Below, one piece after another: positions 61,524 to 64,000 of a stretch of DNA of 64,000 nt (positions are counted from its first letter, which is position 1; every line of letters starts with the position of its first letter). Where the stretch lies: contig NZ_LNAL01000006.1 in assembly GCF_001483135.1 (NCBI RefSeq), positions 1,116,003 through 1,180,002 of the forward strand, written 5' to 3'. The position numbers and the translations under genes are program-made. The notes beneath the pieces are model-generated. The model was not told the DNA's origin, made no database searches, and saw only the letters and a list, made by a program, of their open reading frames with translations. This stretch comes from Solirubrum puertoriconensis. Its GTDB lineage: Bacteria > Bacteroidota > Bacteroidia > Cytophagales > Hymenobacteraceae.

Positions 61524-62963
61524 TTATTCTACTGCGTCGCCCAGCAAGGTAGTGCTGGTGCACTCCCGGACAAACACGTTCACGTAGTCGCCTTTTTTGT
61601 AGTGCTTGCGGGGGAAGATGACCACTTTGTTTTGGTCGTTGCGGCCGCTTAGGTGCTCAGTGCTGCGCTTCGAGACGCCTTCCACCAACACCCGGTGCAC
61701 CTTGCCCACGGCCATCTGGCTGCGGATAAGCGAGTGTTTCTGCTGACGCTCAATGATTTCAGCGAGTCGGCGTTTTTTTACTTCCAGCGGTACGTCGTCT
61801 TCGAGCTTGCGCGCCGCTAGTGTGCCGGGGCGCTCCGAGTAGTAGAACATATAGGCCATGTCGTACTTCACGTGCTCCATCAGGCTCAGTGTTTCCTGGT
61901 GTTCCTCCTCGGTTTCTGAGCAGAAGCCGGCAATCATGTCGGTTGAAATGCCGCAATCTTCACCTAGGATGCGGCGAATCGCGGCCACGCGGTCGAGGTA
62001 CCATTCGCGGTCGTAGGTGCGATTCATCAGCTTCAGCACGCGCGAGTTACCGCTCTGGGCCGGCAGGTGAATGTAATTGCACACGTTGTCGTACTTGGCC
62101 ATGGTGTGCAGCACCTCGTCGGTAATGTCTTTGGGGTGCGAGGTAGAGAAGCGCACGCGCAACTCGGGGCTTACCAAGGCTACGCGCTCGAGCAGGCCAG
62201 CGAAGTTCACGAACTCCGTGCCGTCCTCTGATTGCCACTTATAACTGTCTACATTCTGGCCCAGTAGCGTTACTTCTTTGAAGCCTTTGTTGAATAAGTC
62301 TTGGGCTTCCTGTACTATACTGTGCGCATCGCGACTCCGCTCGCGGCCGCGGGTAAACGGCACCACGCAGAACGAGCACATGTTGTCGCAACCGCGCATG
62401 ATGCTGATAAAGGCCGACACGCCGTTGGAGTTCAGGCGCACGGGCGTAATGTCGGCGTAGGTCTCCTCGCGCGAGAGCAGCACGTTCACGGCGCGTTGGC
62501 CGGCATCAACCTCCTTAATCAGACGGGGCAGGTCGCGGTAAGCATCGGGGCCTACAACCAGGTCCACAATCTGCTCTTCCTCCAAAAACTTGCTTTTGAG
62601 GCGCTCGGCCATGCAGCCTAATACGCCCACTAGCAAGCCCGGGCGCTTACGCTTGTGGGCGTTGATCTGCTGCAGGCGCTGGCGCACCGTGATTTCGGCC
62701 TTTTCGCGGATGGAGCAAGTGTTGAGCAGTACCAAATCGGCCTCGGCCAGCTCCGAAGTAGTATCAAAGCCCTCGTCGTAGAGGATGCTCGATACGATTT
62801 CAGAGTCAGAGTAATTCATCTGGCAGCCGTAGCTCTCGATGTAGAGCCGGCGCTGACGACCCGTGTGCGTCGGCTCGCTCACGCGTACGTCGGCGGGTAA
62901 CTGCTCAGCGGCTGGGGCAGCAGCCTTGTCCAGAAAATCAAGCGTAAGGATGGGTTGAGACAT
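61524..62963 (-). CDS. miaB: tRNA-2-methylthio-N6-dimethylallyladenosine synthase MiaB
   Basis: 479 residues. N-terminal MTTase part with three Cys ([19 protein letters not shown]), the radical-SAM triad [22 protein letters not shown] (C-x3-C-x2-C), and a TRAM domain at the end ([22 protein letters not shown]). It methylthiolates i6A37 in tRNA. Typical length. Confidence 0.97.
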   Translation of the reverse strand: MSQPILTLDFLDKAAAPAAEQLPADVRVSEPTHTGRQRRLYIESYGCQMNYSDSEIVSSILYDEGFDTTSELAEADLVLLNTCSIREKAEITVRQRLQQINAHKRKRPGLLVGVLGCMAERLKSKFLEEEQIVDLVVGPDAYRDLPRLIKEVDAGQRAVNVLLSREETYADITPVRLNSNGVSAFISIMRGCDNMCSFCVVPFTRGRERSRDAHSIVQEAQDLFNKGFKEVTLLGQNVDSYKWQSEDGTEFVNFAGLLERVALVSPELRVRFSTSHPKDITDEVLHTMAKYDNVCNYIHLPAQSGNSRVLKLMNRTYDREWYLDRVAAIRRILGEDCGISTDMIAGFCSETEEEHQETLSLMEHVKYDMAYMFYYSERPGTLAARKLEDDVPLEVKKRRLAEIIERQQKHSLIRSQMAVGKVHRVLVEGVSKRSTEHLSGRNDQNKVVIFPRKHYKKGDYVNVFVRECTSTTLLGDAVE

Positions 62964-63109
62964 GGCCTCGAAAAATCAGCTGAAGGAGGGCAAAGGTACG
63001 GCTTACCCAGCAGAAATGACAGTTTGGCAGAACAATGAATAACTGAATTGCTAAGCTTCTGAGCCGGTGCTGGTTCTTGCTCATGGCACAAACCAGTGCG
63101 CGGTTAGCT

Positions 63110-64000
63110 CTAAGCTAAATCAATGATTGTAGTGCCCAGTACTTCTAACAGAGCTCGGGCTTTCAACAGGCACTCCTGGTATTCGCGTTCCGGCTGCGAA
63201 TCGTAGGTGATGGCCGAACCCACCTGAAAGCTGAGGTAGCCGGTATCGGTGCGGTACTGCAACGAGCGAATTACCACGTTGAAATCGAAGTCGCCATTGG
63301 GCCACACGTAGCCAATGCTCCCGCTGTATAGTCCTCGGCGAGCCTTTTCGTATTGCTCGATCAGCTGCATGGCGCGCACTTTAGGTGCGCCCGTCATGGA
63401 GCCCATCGGAAAGGTGGCGCGAAGTATCTCGCTCAAGGTGGTACTCGGCTGCAGCTGACTTTTCACGGTTGATATCATTTGCCACACGTGCCGGAAGGGA
63501 TATAGCCCGAATAGCTCAGGCACTTGCACACTGCCGGGCTTACTAATGCGGGCCAAGTCGTTGCGCACCAAGTCAACGATCATCAGGTTTTCGGCCCGTT
63601 CCTTCTCGTCGTTAAGTAGTTGCTGCCGCTGTGCTTCGTCTTCGGGGGGCGTAATGCCACGCCGGATGGTGCCTTTAATGGGTTGCGAAAGCAACGAGTC
63701 AGCATCACGGCGAATAAACCGCTCGGGCGAAGCGCAGAGCAAATGCCGATCGTGCCACTTGTAGAAACCGGCAAAAGGCGTTGGCGACGCTTGCTGCAGC
63801 CGCAAAAAGGTATCGACAGGAGAAAGAGTTACCCCTTCGGCGTAGAACTCCTGGCAAAGGTTGAGCTCATAAACTTCGCCGTTCAATATGTCTTCGCGCA
63901 CGGCTTCAACGGCCCCTAGGTAGTCGGCCTTGCTGAGGCGTGGGTGCAGCTGCGGCACGACACCTAGCGGCAAAACGTCCGAGGGCTGGGCAGCTATTTC
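63110..64000 (-). CDS. pabB: Aminodeoxychorismate/anthranilate synthase component I, C-terminal part
   Basis: 296 residues visible; the N-terminus is beyond the right edge. Chorismate-binding signatures: GEVYELNLCQEF, ASPERFIRR, IKGTIRRG, DEKERAENLMIVDLVRNDLARI, TFPMGSMTGAPKVRAMQLIEQYE and GSAITYDSQPEREYQECLLKARALL. The PIKGT wording (with Lys) and general form favour PabB over TrpE. It makes 4-amino-4-deoxychorismate for folate, with a glutaminase partner. Anthranilate synthase remains possible. Confidence 0.88.
   Translation of the reverse strand, partial: EIAAQPSDVLPLGVVPQLHPRLSKADYLGAVEAVREDILNGEVYELNLCQEFYAEGVTLSPVDTFLRLQQASPTPFAGFYKWHDRHLLCASPERFIRRDADSLLSQPIKGTIRRGITPPEDEAQRQQLLNDEKERAENLMIVDLVRNDLARISKPGSVQVPELFGLYPFRHVWQMISTVKSQLQPSTTLSEILRATFPMGSMTGAPKVRAMQLIEQYEKARRGLYSGSIGYVWPNGDFDFNVVIRSLQYRTDTGYLSFQVGSAITYDSQPEREYQECLLKARALLEVLGTTIIDLA

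Overview
The window is a GC-rich chromosomal segment of a member of the Bacteroidota, most likely the Cytophagales family Hymenobacteraceae (Hymenobacter-like). The clues are C-terminal Type IX secretion (T9SS) sorting domains on secreted enzymes, TAnnTTTG promoter boxes, an S46 dipeptidyl-peptidase, a DUF3127 protein with an SSB-type acidic tail, and the run miaB / AAA+ Fis-family regulator / lptE / TPR protein / secG / groES-groEL. No CRISPR array, insertion sequence, integrase or prophage is recognisable. Genus assignment is inference.

Layout. 1-11 kb: secreted and periplasmic hydrolases, namely a partial amidohydrolase, a metallophosphoesterase split by an in-frame stop, a secreted JAMM-like protein, an S46 peptidase and a T9SS-exported nuclease, with DUF4184, DUF1232 and VOC genes between them. 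11-18.4 kb: an AlbA_2 protein, an AT-hook protein, an SDR, a DUF3127 protein, then isoaspartyl peptidase, cyanophycinase-like peptidase and M1 aminopeptidase, with a short repeated sequence around them. 18.7-25.8 kb: an L,D-transpeptidase, an XRE regulator in an AT-rich patch with palindromes, a tiny lipoprotein, an RhlE-type helicase and a NUDIX hydrolase.

26-39.9 kb is the most interesting stretch: an RNA-repair island. It has Hen1 (3'-end 2'-O-methyltransferase), a multidomain OmpA-type envelope protein, Pnkp (kinase-phosphatase-adenylyltransferase), then, after two oppositely oriented envelope genes (di-heme peroxidase, PhoX-like), two adjacent COG3541/RlaP-type nucleotidyltransferases and an ADP-ribosylglycohydrolase. 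Hen1 and Pnkp form a known bacterial RNA repair pair. The two nucleotidyltransferases and the hydrolase are plausible accessory end-processing enzymes.

39.9-64 kb is mostly housekeeping: accA, a duplicated tRNA-Asp unit, an MBL hydrolase-patatin pair, an acyltransferase, an Ada-type repair protein, DUF4159, rsmE, an S1/P1 nuclease, SDR and NmrA proteins, pckA, a POT peptide transporter, groEL-groES, secG, a TPR protein, lptE, an AAA+ regulator, miaB and a partial pabB. Across the whole window the palindrome CCTAGG is strikingly over-represented (about 80 copies by eye), often extended to CCTAGGTGC, and it also sits in several hairpin stems.
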